DNA of 64,000 nt from Streptomyces verrucosisporus (lineage in GTDB: Bacteria; Actinomycetota; Actinomycetes; Streptomycetales; Streptomycetaceae), in assembly GCF_017114865.1 (NCBI RefSeq), contig NZ_JADEYH010000014.1, positions 96,730-160,729 on the forward strand, written 5' to 3'. Each line of letters opens with the position of its first letter. Positions within the stretch are counted from its first letter, which is position 1. A program made the position numbers and the translations under genes. The notes below the pieces were generated by a model. It searched no databases. It worked only from the letters and a program-made list of their open reading frames with translations, and was not told where the DNA came from. This document shows positions 48,587-56,724 of the stretch, piece by piece.

Positions 48587-49850
48587 TGGGCGGCAGCTCC
48601 GTGCCCGCGCCCCGCCGCCGTACCGCCACCAGATCGGTGCGGGCCCGTCCGGACGCCGCCGCGGCGTCCGCGCCTTCGGCGGTACCCACCTCACCGGCCG
48701 TCTCCCGGGCCGCCTTCGGGGCCTGCTCGCCCGCGGTGACGGTGGTGTCCGTGCCGTCCGCGGCACCGCCGCAGGGCCCGCAGCCCCCGCCGGCCTCCGC
48801 GCCGCCGTGTCCACCGCAGCCTCCGCCCGGCGCGGCGAGCGCGTCCGCCCGGTGCTCGGGCAGCGTCCGCTCTCCGGCTCCCTCCACCTCGAAACCTGCG
48901 TCGGCGATCATCTCCAGGTCGGCCCCGCCCGCCTGGCCCTCGCTGGTGAGGTAGTCGCCCAGGAAGATGGAGTTGGCCAGGTGCAGGGCCAGCGGCTGCA
49001 TCGACCGCAGGTGCACCTCGCGCCCACCCGCCAGACGGACCTCCACATCGGGGCAGACGAAGCGGACCATCGCCAGGATGCGCAGGCAGCGCTGCGGCGT
49101 GAGGTTCCACTCCTTCGCCAGCGGGGTCCCCTCGAAAGGGATGAGGAAGTTCACCGGCACCGAGTCCGGGTCCAGCTCACGCAGCGAGAAGACCACGTCC
49201 ACCAGGTCCGCGTCCGACTCGCCCATGCCCGCGATCAGCCCCGAGCAGGCCGACAGCCCGGCCGCCTGCGCCTGATGGACCGTCTCCACACGGTCGGCGT
49301 AGGTGTGGGTGGTGGTGATCTCCCCGTAAGTGGCCTCGGAGGTGTTGAGGTTGTGGTTGTAGGCGTCCGCGCCCGCCTCGCGCAGCCGCTCGGCCTGGCC
49401 GCCGGAGAGCAGACCCAGGCAGGCGCACACCTCCACGTCCTCGTTCTGCTCCTTGATGGCGGCGATGGTCTGCGAGACCCGGTCCACGTCCCGGTCGGTG
49501 GGACCGCGCCCGCTGGCCACCAGGCACACCCGCTTGGCGCCCCCGGCCACGCCCGCGCCGGCCGCCGCGGCGGCCTCCTGGGGCTTCAGCCAGGTGTACT
49601 TGAGAATGCCGGCCTTCGAGCCCAGCCGCTGCGAGCAGTACGAGCAGTCCTCCGGGCACAGCCCGGACTTCAGGTTGACCAGGTAGTTGAGTTTCACCCG
49701 CCGCCCGAACCACTGGCGCCGCACCTTCCCGGCCGCGGCCACCACATCGAGGAGTTCGTCGTCGGAGGTGGCCAGTACGGCCAGCGCCTCGTCGCGCGTG
49801 GGCAGCTCGCGCCGCAGCCCCTTGTCCACCAGCGTCTTCAGCAGGTCCAT
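48579..49850 (-). CDS. bioB: Biotin synthase with Cys/His-rich C-terminal extension
   Basis: 423 residues, well over the roughly 350 of typical BioB. The radical-SAM cluster ligands are C65, C69, C72 in CPEDCSYC. The [2Fe-2S] ligand region follows further on, and core homology ends near residue 335. The extra tail carries GGGCGGHGG and GGGCGPCGG, a cysteine/histidine-rich patch that could bind iron or sulfur, then an Ala/Thr/Glu-rich stretch. ATG 49850. BioB inserts sulfur into dethiobiotin and consumes its own cluster, so a metal- or sulfur-binding tail would be interesting. It is divergent from bioF. Confidence 0.95.
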   Translation of the reverse strand: MDLLKTLVDKGLRRELPTRDEALAVLATSDDELLDVVAAAGKVRRQWFGRRVKLNYLVNLKSGLCPEDCSYCSQRLGSKAGILKYTWLKPQEAAAAAGAGVAGGAKRVCLVASGRGPTDRDVDRVSQTIAAIKEQNEDVEVCACLGLLSGGQAERLREAGADAYNHNLNTSEATYGEITTTHTYADRVETVHQAQAAGLSACSGLIAGMGESDADLVDVVFSLRELDPDSVPVNFLIPFEGTPLAKEWNLTPQRCLRILAMVRFVCPDVEVRLAGGREVHLRSMQPLALHLANSIFLGDYLTSEGQAGGADLEMIADAGFEVEGAGERTLPEHRADALAAPGGGCGGHGGAEAGGGCGPCGGAADGTDTTVTAGEQAPKAARETAGEVGTAEGADAAAASGRARTDLVAVRRRGAGTELPPNA

Positions 49851-49917
49851 GGCGTTGATCCTCGCCTACGCGCCCGCCCGCGGCCAAGGACGAACCTCCA
49901 CAACCGGGCGGGCGGAA

Positions 49918-49937
49918 GGTGTGTGTATCGCCACACC
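49918..49937. promoter_or_regulatory. Palindrome between bioB and bioF
   Basis: GGTGTG (49918-49923) and CACACC (49932-49937) form an inverted repeat with an 8-base spacer in the 150-base divergent region. It is a candidate operator for a biotin regulator, although it does not match the BirA or BioQ boxes I know. Confidence 0.4.
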
Positions 49938-50000
49938 CTGTGCGGGTCCGTCCGCCACTACCTTTGGGCGGAACCGACAGAAGGCGAGGGACGGCCCGCC

Positions 50001-51173
50001 ATGCCGCAGGAGCACCGCAGCACCCCGGACCCGTTCGACTGGATCGACGAGCACGCAGAACTGCGCCGCCGTGCGGGCCTGGTGCGCTCCCTGCACCCCC
50101 GGCCCGCCGACTCGGAGCTGCTCGACCTCGCGGGCAACGACTACCTGGGCCTGGCACGGCATCCGGAGGTCGTCGCCGCCGCCTCGGCCGCCGCCCGCCG
50201 CTGGGGCGCGGGCGCCACCGGCTCCCGCCTGGTCACCGGCACCACCGAGCTGCACACCGAACTGGAGGCGGAGCTCGCCGACTTCTGCGGCTTCGAGGCC
50301 GCCCTGGTGTTCTCCTCCGGCTACGCCGCCAACCTCGCCGCGGTCACCGCCCTGACCGACCGCGGCACGCTGGTGGTCTCCGACGCAGCCAACCACGCCT
50401 CCCTGATCGACGGCTGCCGGCTGTCCCGGGCGGAGACCGCCGTCGTCCCGCACGCGGACCCCGGCGCCGTGGGCAAGGCGCTCGACGGCTTCGCCGGCCG
50501 CGCCGTGGCCGTCACCGACACCGTCTTCTCCGTGGACGGCGACGCCGCGCCGCTGACCTCCCTGGCCGCCGTCTGCCGAGGTCACGGCGCCGCGCTGCTG
50601 GCGGACGACGCGCACGGCCTGGGCGTCCTCGGCGAGGGGGGCCGGGGCGCCCTTCACGCGGCGGGCCTGGCGGGGGACCCGGACGTGGTGGCCACCGCGA
50701 CGCTGTCGAAGTCGCTCGGCAGCCAGGGCGGCGCCGTTCTCGGCCCGGCCCGGGTGATCGACCACCTGGTCAACACCGCCCGCACCTTCGTCTTCGACAC
50801 CGGCCTGGCCCCGGCGGCCGCCGGGGCCGCGCTCGCCGCGCTGCGGCTGCTGCGGGCCGAGCCCGGCCGCGCCACCCGCGTCCGCGAGGTCGCCACCGGG
50901 CTGCACGAGCGGCTGGCGGGCGCCGGTCTGGACGCCACCCGCCCGGACGCCGCCGTGGTGTCGGTACGCGCCCCCTCCCCGGAGGCGGCCGTGCGCTGGG
51001 CCGCCGACTGCCGCGGCGCTTCCCTGGCCGCGGGCTGTTTCCGGCCCCCGTCGGTGCCCGACGGGATCTCCCGGCTGCGGCTGACCGCCCGCGCCGATCT
51101 GACGGAGGCCGAGCTGGACGCGGCCGCGGCCACCATCGCGCGCACCGCGCCGTCGGCAGGGAGGGACGCCTGA
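50001..51173 (+). CDS. bioF: 8-amino-7-oxononanoate synthase
   Basis: 390 residues from ATG 50001. It is a PLP alpha-oxoamine synthase: LLDLAGNDYLGLARHPEV, GSRLVTGTTELHTELE, SDAANHASLIDGCR, DDAHGLGVLGEGGRG and the PLP lysine in ATLSKSLGSQGG. It condenses pimeloyl thioester with alanine to make KAPA, the first step before BioA. It is divergent from bioB and transcribed alone. The frame stays open far upstream (antisense to bioB), but MPQEHRSTPDPF is the family-like start. Confidence 0.95.
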   Translation: MPQEHRSTPDPFDWIDEHAELRRRAGLVRSLHPRPADSELLDLAGNDYLGLARHPEVVAAASAAARRWGAGATGSRLVTGTTELHTELEAELADFCGFEAALVFSSGYAANLAAVTALTDRGTLVVSDAANHASLIDGCRLSRAETAVVPHADPGAVGKALDGFAGRAVAVTDTVFSVDGDAAPLTSLAAVCRGHGAALLADDAHGLGVLGEGGRGALHAAGLAGDPDVVATATLSKSLGSQGGAVLGPARVIDHLVNTARTFVFDTGLAPAAAGAALAALRLLRAEPGRATRVREVATGLHERLAGAGLDATRPDAAVVSVRAPSPEAAVRWAADCRGASLAAGCFRPPSVPDGISRLRLTARADLTEAELDAAAATIARTAPSAGRDA

Positions 51174-51189
51174 CCGGGCGCCCGTACCC

Positions 51190-51233
51190 GCCCGCTCATC
51201 CGGGGTCCGGCGCCCGCTCATCCGGGGTCCGGC
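51190..51233. repeat. Tandem 22-base duplication at the end of the DUF6328 gene
   Basis: Bases 51190-51211 are repeated exactly at 51212-51233. The right copy contains the stop codon (TGA, minus strand) of the DUF6328 gene; the left copy is just beyond it. A recent slippage or duplication event is likely. Confidence 0.85.
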
Positions 51234-51757
51234 GGCCGCTTCCGAGGCGGGTCCGCCGCACGGCTCCGCCTCCCGGCGACCCCGAGGCGCAGCCCGAAGG
51301 GCAGCAGCGCCCACACCGCCGCGCAGAACGCCAGCACGCACGCCGCCACCGCGATCCCCGCGGCCCTTCCCAGCACCACGTCCACCACGAGCAGCACGGA
51401 CCCGGTCAGCGCCAGGGCGAGGACGACCAGCCCGGCCCCGGCCAGCCGCGAGGACACGTCCACGATCAGCCGCTTGACCCCGCGCCGGAACAGCGCCCGG
51501 TGCAGCGCCGCGGGCGCCGTGAAGAGGATGGAGGCGGTCACCGCCAGCAGCAGCGTGGTCACGTAGGTGCCGCGCTGCACCGTGTCCAGGCCGGTGAAGC
51601 GCTGGGTGAAGGCGAGGGTGAGGAGGAAGGCGAAGAGGATCTGGACCCCCGTCTGGATGACCCTCAGCTCCTGCAGCAGCTCGACGAAGTTGCGGTCGGC
51701 CCGTTCCAGGGGTGTCTCGTGGCGGTCGGTCATGGGGCCGGGCATGGGATCGGTCAT
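51218..51757 (-). CDS. DUF6328-type four-helix membrane protein
   Basis: 179 residues from ATG 51757; ATGs at 51745 and 51733 are also in frame. The core ETPLERADRNFVELLQELRV, then TGVQILFAFLLTLAFTQRF, is characteristic of DUF6328, with four hydrophobic helices and a basic C-terminal tail. Function unknown. Not coupled to bioF, with which it converges. Confidence 0.75.
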   Translation of the reverse strand: MTDPMPGPMTDRHETPLERADRNFVELLQELRVIQTGVQILFAFLLTLAFTQRFTGLDTVQRGTYVTTLLLAVTASILFTAPAALHRALFRRGVKRLIVDVSSRLAGAGLVVLALALTGSVLLVVDVVLGRAAGIAVAACVLAFCAAVWALLPFGLRLGVAGRRSRAADPPRKRPPDPG

Positions 51758-52249
51758 GCGGTCGGTGTTGCCGCCCGGAGGGCGCGTCACTCGCCGCCGA
51801 CCCGGTGGAGCTCCGGCCGGTGCCGGCCCCGGGGTCCGCACCGGCGGCCCCCGGCTCCCGGGCTCCGGAGGTATCCCCACCGGGCCCGTGCGCCGCCGTC
51901 CGTCCAGCATGTGCAGGGCCCGCGCCAGGGTGTGCGCGCGGAAGCTCCCTCTCACCGCGTTCGTGCATCACCGTCAGCGCGCCCCGCGGCGCCGCCTCCC
52001 GGCCGGCGTCCGGGCGGCGCGCAAGGCCTGTAGGTGTCGCGCCCGCGCCGGGTTGATCCTGCCCAGCAGGTCGACCACCTCCGGACAGCGGTCCACCAAC
52101 TCGCACTCGGCCCGTACCAGGGCGGGCGGGAGCGGCCGCCCGCCTGCGCGAGGGAGGAGCGCTGAGGCCGGACGGTACGCGGGAGCACGCGACGAGCCGG
52201 CCGCCTGCCGTGCCACCGCGCCGGGCGGCCGCTCCCGGCCGCGCGGGTC
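51758..52249. other. 492-base stretch with only a doubtful small ORF
   Basis: No confident gene. On the minus strand a frame from 52216 to 51974 (80 codons) has good GC3 over the part reading ECELVDRCPEVVDLLGRINP and could be a small hypothetical protein, listed separately. No clear hairpin or promoter was seen. Confidence 0.4.
51974..52216 (-). CDS. Small hypothetical protein (doubtful)
   Basis: 80 codons. The central segment ECELVDRCPEVVDLLGRINP, followed by ARARHLQALRAAR, looks helical and has a codon pattern like real genes; the ends are Arg/Pro/Gly-rich low-complexity. No good ribosome-binding site was identified. Two overlapping frames also stay open here, so this may be chance. Confidence 0.3.
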   Translation of the reverse strand: MARQAAGSSRAPAYRPASALLPRAGGRPLPPALVRAECELVDRCPEVVDLLGRINPARARHLQALRAARTPAGRRRRGAR

Positions 52250-52981
52250 CTACGGCGCGGCGTTCCCCGGAGCCGGATCCGCCTCGTCGCCGCTCTTGCG
52301 GGCCTTCGCCTGCGCGGCCTTGGCGTCGGGCGCGTACAGGTCCACGTACTCCTGGCCGGACAGGTTCATGATCGTGTACATGATCTCGTCGGTGACCGCG
52401 CGCAGCACCGTCCGCTCGCCGTGCTGGTCGGCGAAGCGCGAGAAGTCCAGCGGCTCGCCGAACCGGATGGTCACCCTCCCGATCTTCGGCAGCCTCCGGC
52501 CCGGCGGCTGGAGCTCGAAGGTGCCCACCATGGCGCACGGGATGACCGGCACCCCGGCCCTGAGAACCATGGACGCGACACCGACCCGCCCCCGGTACAG
52601 CCGCCCGTCGTGCGACCGGGTGCCCTCGGGGTAGATGCCGAGCAGCTCCCCCCGGCGCAGCACCCGCAGCCCCTCCTCGACCGCCGCCTGCCCGGCCCCG
52701 CGGCCCGAGCGGTCGACCGGGATCTGGCCGATGCTGCGGAAGAACGCGGCGGTCAGCCTGCCCTTGAGGCCCGGCCCGGTGAAGTACTCCGCCTTGGCGA
52801 GGAAGGTGATGCGCCGGTGCAGGATCGCGGGCATCAGGAAGTGGTCGGAGAAGGACAGGTGGTTTCCGGCGACGATCGCCGCGCCCTCTTCGGGGACGTT
52901 CTCCAGGCCCTCGATCCGGGGCCTGAACAGCAGTCGTAGCAGCGGGCCCAGCAGGACGTACTTGAGCACGTAGTAGAACAC
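52250..52981 (-). CDS. 1-acyl-sn-glycerol-3-phosphate acyltransferase (PlsC family)
   Basis: 243 residues with the PlsC motifs: H41-x4-D46 in NHLSFSD, FRSIGQIPVDRSG, the glycerol-phosphate binding PEGTRS, and VPVIPCAMVGT. An N-terminal hydrophobic helix anchors it. It acylates lysophosphatidic acid or a similar acceptor during phospholipid synthesis. The C-terminal tail is charged and Ala-rich. ATG 52981. Confidence 0.92.
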   Translation of the reverse strand: MFYYVLKYVLLGPLLRLLFRPRIEGLENVPEEGAAIVAGNHLSFSDHFLMPAILHRRITFLAKAEYFTGPGLKGRLTAAFFRSIGQIPVDRSGRGAGQAAVEEGLRVLRRGELLGIYPEGTRSHDGRLYRGRVGVASMVLRAGVPVIPCAMVGTFELQPPGRRLPKIGRVTIRFGEPLDFSRFADQHGERTVLRAVTDEIMYTIMNLSGQEYVDLYAPDAKAAQAKARKSGDEADPAPGNAAP

Positions 52982-53199
52982 GGGGTGGCTCCCTACCGCA
53001 CCGGACGGGCCTGCGAACTGCTTCTCCCCTCGGCCGGGGGGCGGCCGGGGGCCGCCGGAGAGCCGGTCGGGGAGGAATCAGTGTATGTGCGGGCACCGCG
53101 GTGTGCGACCACCTCCGGTGCCCGTGCACGTCGGCTTCCGCGGCGGCCGGATCCCGCCAACCCGCTCCCGGGGCCGTCCGGTTGCTGCCCCGGGAGCGG

Positions 53200-53224
53200 G
53201 CGGGGCTCCTGATCGGGGCCCCGC
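53200..53224 (-). terminator. Terminator-like hairpin after argG
   Basis: GCGGGGC at 53200-53206 and GCCCCGC at 53218-53224 pair around an 11-base loop, 23 bases after the argG stop codon. Modest stem, plausible terminator. Confidence 0.5.
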
Positions 53225-53246
53225 GTTCCGGGCGTCCGCCCTGGTC

Positions 53247-54671
53247 TCAGTCCGTACCCGATTCGATCGCCGCGTGGTCGAGCGCGTCGGAGTCCACCGG
53301 GGTCTCCCCGCCCTCGTGGCTGCCCGCCGAGATGGCCTCGGCGCCGCCCGGGGGCAGCTCGCCGATGATCCCGCCCCACGCCGCGAGTTGGCCGTGGACG
53401 GCGTACTGCTCCAGCTTGCTGCGCGAGTCTGCGATGTCGAGGTTGCGCATGGTCAGCTGTCCGATGCGGTCGTCCGGAACGAACGCCGGGTCGTGGCTGC
53501 GCTCCATGGACAGCTTCTCGGGGTGGTAGCTCAGGTGCGGGCCCTGGGTGTCGAGGACGGAGTAGTCCTGGCCGCGGCGCAGCCGCACCGTGACGCTGCC
53601 CGTGACCGGGCGGCCGACCCAGCGCTGGAGGCTCTCGCGGAGCATGAGGGCCTGCGGGTCGAACCAGCGGCCCTCGTAGAGCAGCCGCCCGAGCCGGCGC
53701 CCCTCCACGTGGTACATGGCCACGGTGTCCTCGTTGTGGATGGCGTTCAGCAGCCGCTCGTAGGCCATGTGCAGCAGTGCCATGCCGGGGGCCTCGTAGA
53801 CGCCGCGGCTCTTGGCCTCGATGATGCGGTTCTCGATCTGGTCGGACATCCCCAGGCCGTGTCGGCCGCCGATGAGGTTGGCCTCCCGCACCAGCTCGAC
53901 CGCGCTCGCGAACGCGCGCCCGTTGATCCGCACGGGGCGCCCGTGCTCGAACTCCACGGTGACGTCCTCGGCCGGGATGCCGACCTCGGGGTCCCAGAAG
54001 GGAACGCCCATGATCGGGGTCACGATCTCCATCGAGGTGTCGAGGTACTCCAGGCGCTTGGCCTCGTGCGTGGCGCCCCAGATGTTCGCGTCGGTGGAGT
54101 ACGCCTTCTCGGCGGAGTCGCGGTAGGGCAGGTCGCGCTGCGACAGCCAGGCGGACATCTCGTGCCGCCCGCCGAGCTCGGCCACGAACGCCCTGTCCAG
54201 CCAGGGCTTGTAGATCCGCAGACCGGGGTTGGCGAGCAGACCGTAGCGGTAGAACCGCTCGATGTCGTTGCCCTTGTAGGTGGACCCGTCCCCCCAGATG
54301 AAGACATCGTCCTCGCGCATCGCCCGCACCAGCAGGGTGCCCACCACCGCACGGCCGAGCGGGGTGGTGTTGAAGTAGGTCTGCGCGGCCGAGCGGATGT
54401 GGAAGGCGCCGCAGGCCAGGGCGGCCAGGCCCTCCTCGACCAGGGCGTCGCGGCAGTCGACCAGCCGCGCCCGCTCGGCGCCGTACGCCAGGCCCCGCTC
54501 CGGCACGTCGGCCAGATCGGGCTCGTCGTACTGGCCGACGTCGGCCGTATAGGCATAGGGGACGGCCCCGCGCTCACGCATCCACGCCACCGCGACAGAG
54601 GTGTCCAAACCGCCCGAGAACGCGATGCCGATGCGCTCACCGACTGGAAGTTTATTCAGTACCTTCGACAT
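53247..54671 (-). CDS. argG: Argininosuccinate synthase
   Basis: 474 residues. The ATP-PPase motif is SGGLDTS (19-25) in IAFSGGLDTSVAV. Length and sequence (FIWGDGSTYKGNDIERFYRY, EYLDTSMEIVTPIMGVPFWD) fit the longer bacterial type found in E. coli rather than the short type. It joins citrulline and aspartate in arginine synthesis. It stands apart from any other arginine gene in this window. The upstream ATGCATACATG and TGAATAAAC segments near the start may include an ArgR half-site. Confidence 0.95.
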   Translation of the reverse strand: MSKVLNKLPVGERIGIAFSGGLDTSVAVAWMRERGAVPYAYTADVGQYDEPDLADVPERGLAYGAERARLVDCRDALVEEGLAALACGAFHIRSAAQTYFNTTPLGRAVVGTLLVRAMREDDVFIWGDGSTYKGNDIERFYRYGLLANPGLRIYKPWLDRAFVAELGGRHEMSAWLSQRDLPYRDSAEKAYSTDANIWGATHEAKRLEYLDTSMEIVTPIMGVPFWDPEVGIPAEDVTVEFEHGRPVRINGRAFASAVELVREANLIGGRHGLGMSDQIENRIIEAKSRGVYEAPGMALLHMAYERLLNAIHNEDTVAMYHVEGRRLGRLLYEGRWFDPQALMLRESLQRWVGRPVTGSVTVRLRRGQDYSVLDTQGPHLSYHPEKLSMERSHDPAFVPDDRIGQLTMRNLDIADSRSKLEQYAVHGQLAAWGGIIGELPPGGAEAISAGSHEGGETPVDSDALDHAAIESGTD

Positions 54672-54839
54672 GTATGCATCCTAGACCCGTGTCCCTCGGA
54701 GCCCTCCCCCGCGCCCGGGGAACGGCCCGGGGCCAAGGCCGCGGGACGGCCTCGGGCCCCGACCGGGGGAGCGGTGTGCGCCGGCCGGGTGAAGGACCGG
54801 GCGAGGGTCCTTGCCCGGGCTGCTCCGCCACGGTGGTCT

Positions 54840-54859
54840 TGGGCGCGCAATCGCGCCCA
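54840..54859 (+). promoter_or_regulatory. Small hairpin in inhibitor gene leader
   Basis: TGGGCGCG (54840-54847) and CGCGCCCA (54852-54859) pair around CAAT, a few bases before the CTGGAG ribosome-binding site of the inhibitor-like gene. Possible operator or leader stem. Confidence 0.45.
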
Positions 54860-54876
54860 GCCCTCTGGAGGCCCGC

Positions 54877-55284
54877 ATGTTCCCGCGCCCCCGCACCACC
54901 GTCGCCGCGGCCCTCGCCGCCGTCGCCGCGCTCCTGACCCCGGCGTCCGCCCACGCCGAGGCCCCCGGGGCCGAGCCGGCCCGCGGCGAGGTATTCCTGA
55001 CCGTCTCCGACGCCGAGGACACCTGGACGCGGGGCGTGATGCTGGTCTGCCCGGACGACGGCGGCGGCCCTCACCCGCGTGCGGCCGAGGCGTGCGAGGC
55101 CATCGACCGCTCCGGGGGCGAGCTGCGGCAGCTCTCCGGCCGGCAGCACGACTGCACCAACGAGCACCGGCCCGTGGTGGCCGAGGCCACGGGCATCTGG
55201 CGGGGGAGCCGGGTCCACTGGCGCTCGGAGTTCCCCAATGCCTGCGCCATGCTCAGGCAGACCGGAGCGGTGTTCGACTTCTGA
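54877..55284 (+). CDS. Subtilisin inhibitor-like secreted protein (SSI family)
   Basis: 135 residues from ATG 54877. A signal peptide ends near AHA (residue 27). Four cysteines lie at 58, 73, 93 and 123, spaced 15 and 30 apart as in SSI. Conserved pieces include LVCPDDGGGPHPRAAEACE, HDCTNEHRPVV, GIWRGSRVHWRSEFPNAC and a final VFDF. In SSI the reactive-site P1 is two residues after the third cysteine, usually Met or Lys. Here it is Asn95 followed by Glu96, so protease specificity, or inhibition itself, may differ. Exported; probably expressed during development. Confidence 0.88.
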   Translation: MFPRPRTTVAAALAAVAALLTPASAHAEAPGAEPARGEVFLTVSDAEDTWTRGVMLVCPDDGGGPHPRAAEACEAIDRSGGELRQLSGRQHDCTNEHRPVVAEATGIWRGSRVHWRSEFPNACAMLRQTGAVFDF

Positions 55285-55313
55285 GTAGTCCGCTTCCACG
55301 TCTGCCTCCGAGC

Positions 55314-55379
55314 CCCCGGCAAGCGTGTGGGGCCCGGCCCGGGAGGTCGTCCGGGCCGGGCCCCACACGCTTGCCGGGG
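55314..55379. terminator. Very long perfect stem-loop
   Basis: Bases 55314-55342 and 55351-55379 are perfect 29-bp complements with an 8-base loop. It lies 29 bases after the inhibitor gene and 30 bases before the end of the convergent small membrane-protein gene, so it can terminate both. The stem is notably longer than other terminators in this window. Confidence 0.85.
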
Positions 55380-55409
55380 CGGGCCGGGGCGCTCGCCCCG
55401 CGCGGCGGC

Positions 55410-55568
55410 TCACCGCTCCCGCGACGTCACCACGCCCAGGGTCACCAGCCCCAGGACCACCCACGCGAACCACAGCCAGCCGCTGCCGCCCAGCGCGACC
55501 GAGTAGGCGGTCACCAGTATCAGGGCGACCACCGTGGTGACGGTCATGGCCTTCGCCGTCTCCGGCAT
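55410..55568 (-). CDS. Small two-helix membrane protein (52 residues)
   Basis: ATG 55568 follows GGAGGAAGG. The product begins MPETAKAMTV, has two hydrophobic helices (about 9-27 and 30-48, GWLWFAWVVLGLVTLGVV) and ends TSRER. Strong initiation signals and a clean two-helix plan make it a likely real gene despite its size. It may be co-transcribed with the CtaG-type gene upstream. Function unknown; partnership with an oxidase is only a guess. Confidence 0.75.
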   Translation of the reverse strand: MPETAKAMTVTTVVALILVTAYSVALGGSGWLWFAWVVLGLVTLGVVTSRER

Positions 55569-55646
55569 CGCTCACACCTTCCTCCCGAGTCGGTCGGAGC
55601 GGGACCGCCGACCGGCGACCCGTCCTGTCCGGCCCGGCCCGATGCG

Positions 55647-56597
55647 CTACTGGCCGCGGGCCTGCAGCGACGCCAGGTAGGCGTTGTACGCGGTCAGGTC
55701 CTGGTCGCCGTTGCGGTCCGCGGCCCGGTCGTCGCGCCGAGCCTGCCGTTGTTCGGAGAAGTACCACTGGAAGACGAGTGCAATCAGCACGATGACCGTG
55801 GGAATCTCGCTGAACGCCCAGGCGATGCCGCCCGCGGCGTTCTGGTCGGACAGCGCGGTGACCCCGAGCGAGGCGGGCGGGTTCGCGTACGTCCGAACCA
55901 CCGGCTCGCCGGCCATCATCAGCGCGATGCCGAAGAAGGCGTGGAAGGGCATGCCCGCGAACAGCTCCAGCATCCGCATCACGTAGCCGGGACGGTGGGG
56001 CCCCGGGTCCACGCCCATGATCGGCCAGAAGAAGACCAGCCCGACCGCCAGGAAGTGCACCATCATTCCGAGGTGCCCGGCCTTCGACTCCATCAGGAAG
56101 TCGAACAGCGGCGTGAAGTACAGCGCGTACAGGCTCGCGATGAACATCGGGATGGTGAACCCCGGGTGCGTGACCACCCGCATGTAGCGGCTGTGCAGCA
56201 CCGCCACCAGGATCTCGCGCGGCCCCCTGCGGCCGCGCCCGGCGGCCGGGAGCGCGCGCAGTGCCAGCGTCACGGGGGCGCCCAGCAGCACCAGGATCGG
56301 CGAGAGCATGCTGATCACCATGTGCTGCACCATGTGCACGCTGAACAGCACCATGCCGTAGTCGTTGAGCTTGGTGCACATCACCAGCGCGACCGTCAGC
56401 ACGCCCAGCGTGAAGGAGACCGTACGGCCGGCCTGCCAGGCATCGCCGCGCTGCCGCAGCCGCGCGACGCCCCAGCCGTAGAGCGCCAGCGCCAGCAGGC
56501 AGCTCACTAGGAAGAACGGCTCGGGGGAGAGCTCCAGGCCGCGTCCGAGGGTGAACGGCGGCAGATCCGCCATCGTGCCGTGTCCGTCGTGGTCCAT
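55647..56597 (-). CDS. CtaG-like cytochrome c oxidase assembly protein
   Basis: 316 residues of the caa3_CtaG family. The His-rich N-terminus (MDHDGHGTMADLPPF) and about seven to eight helices (FFLVSCLLALALYGWGV, VHMVQHMVISMLSPILVLL, HFLAVGLVFFWPIMGVDP) are characteristic. It is thought to help copper loading or assembly of aa3/caa3 oxidase. The C-terminus is charged and soluble. ATG 56597. The terminator at 56641-56678 lies upstream, separating it from gatD-murT. Confidence 0.9.
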   Translation of the reverse strand: MDHDGHGTMADLPPFTLGRGLELSPEPFFLVSCLLALALYGWGVARLRQRGDAWQAGRTVSFTLGVLTVALVMCTKLNDYGMVLFSVHMVQHMVISMLSPILVLLGAPVTLALRALPAAGRGRRGPREILVAVLHSRYMRVVTHPGFTIPMFIASLYALYFTPLFDFLMESKAGHLGMMVHFLAVGLVFFWPIMGVDPGPHRPGYVMRMLELFAGMPFHAFFGIALMMAGEPVVRTYANPPASLGVTALSDQNAAGGIAWAFSEIPTVIVLIALVFQWYFSEQRQARRDDRAADRNGDQDLTAYNAYLASLQARGQ

Positions 56598-56640
56598 CCG
56601 CAGCTCTCCCGATTCGTGCCGATCCGCTCGGACCAGATTA

Positions 56641-56678
56641 GGACCGCCCCCGGCCGGAGCTCCGGCCGGGGGCGGTCC
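56641..56678 (-). terminator. Terminator after murT-gatD
   Basis: A 38-base perfect palindrome (19-bp arms, no unpaired centre), located 47 bases after the gatD stop and just before the next minus-strand gene. Confidence 0.8.
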
Positions 56679-56724
56679 CGGGCGGGTTTCCGTACGCGGC
56701 TCGGCGGGCGCCCGGGCGGGGGTG

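Noticed and set aside
49866..53129. A 1087-codon minus-strand frame spanning bioF to the acyltransferase
   Set aside because: Low-complexity product crossing several real genes on both strands; a shadow frame.
54640..54700. ArgR box before argG
   Set aside because: ATGCATACATG and TGAATAAAC are suggestive but do not form a proper palindrome pair, so I did not list it as a site.
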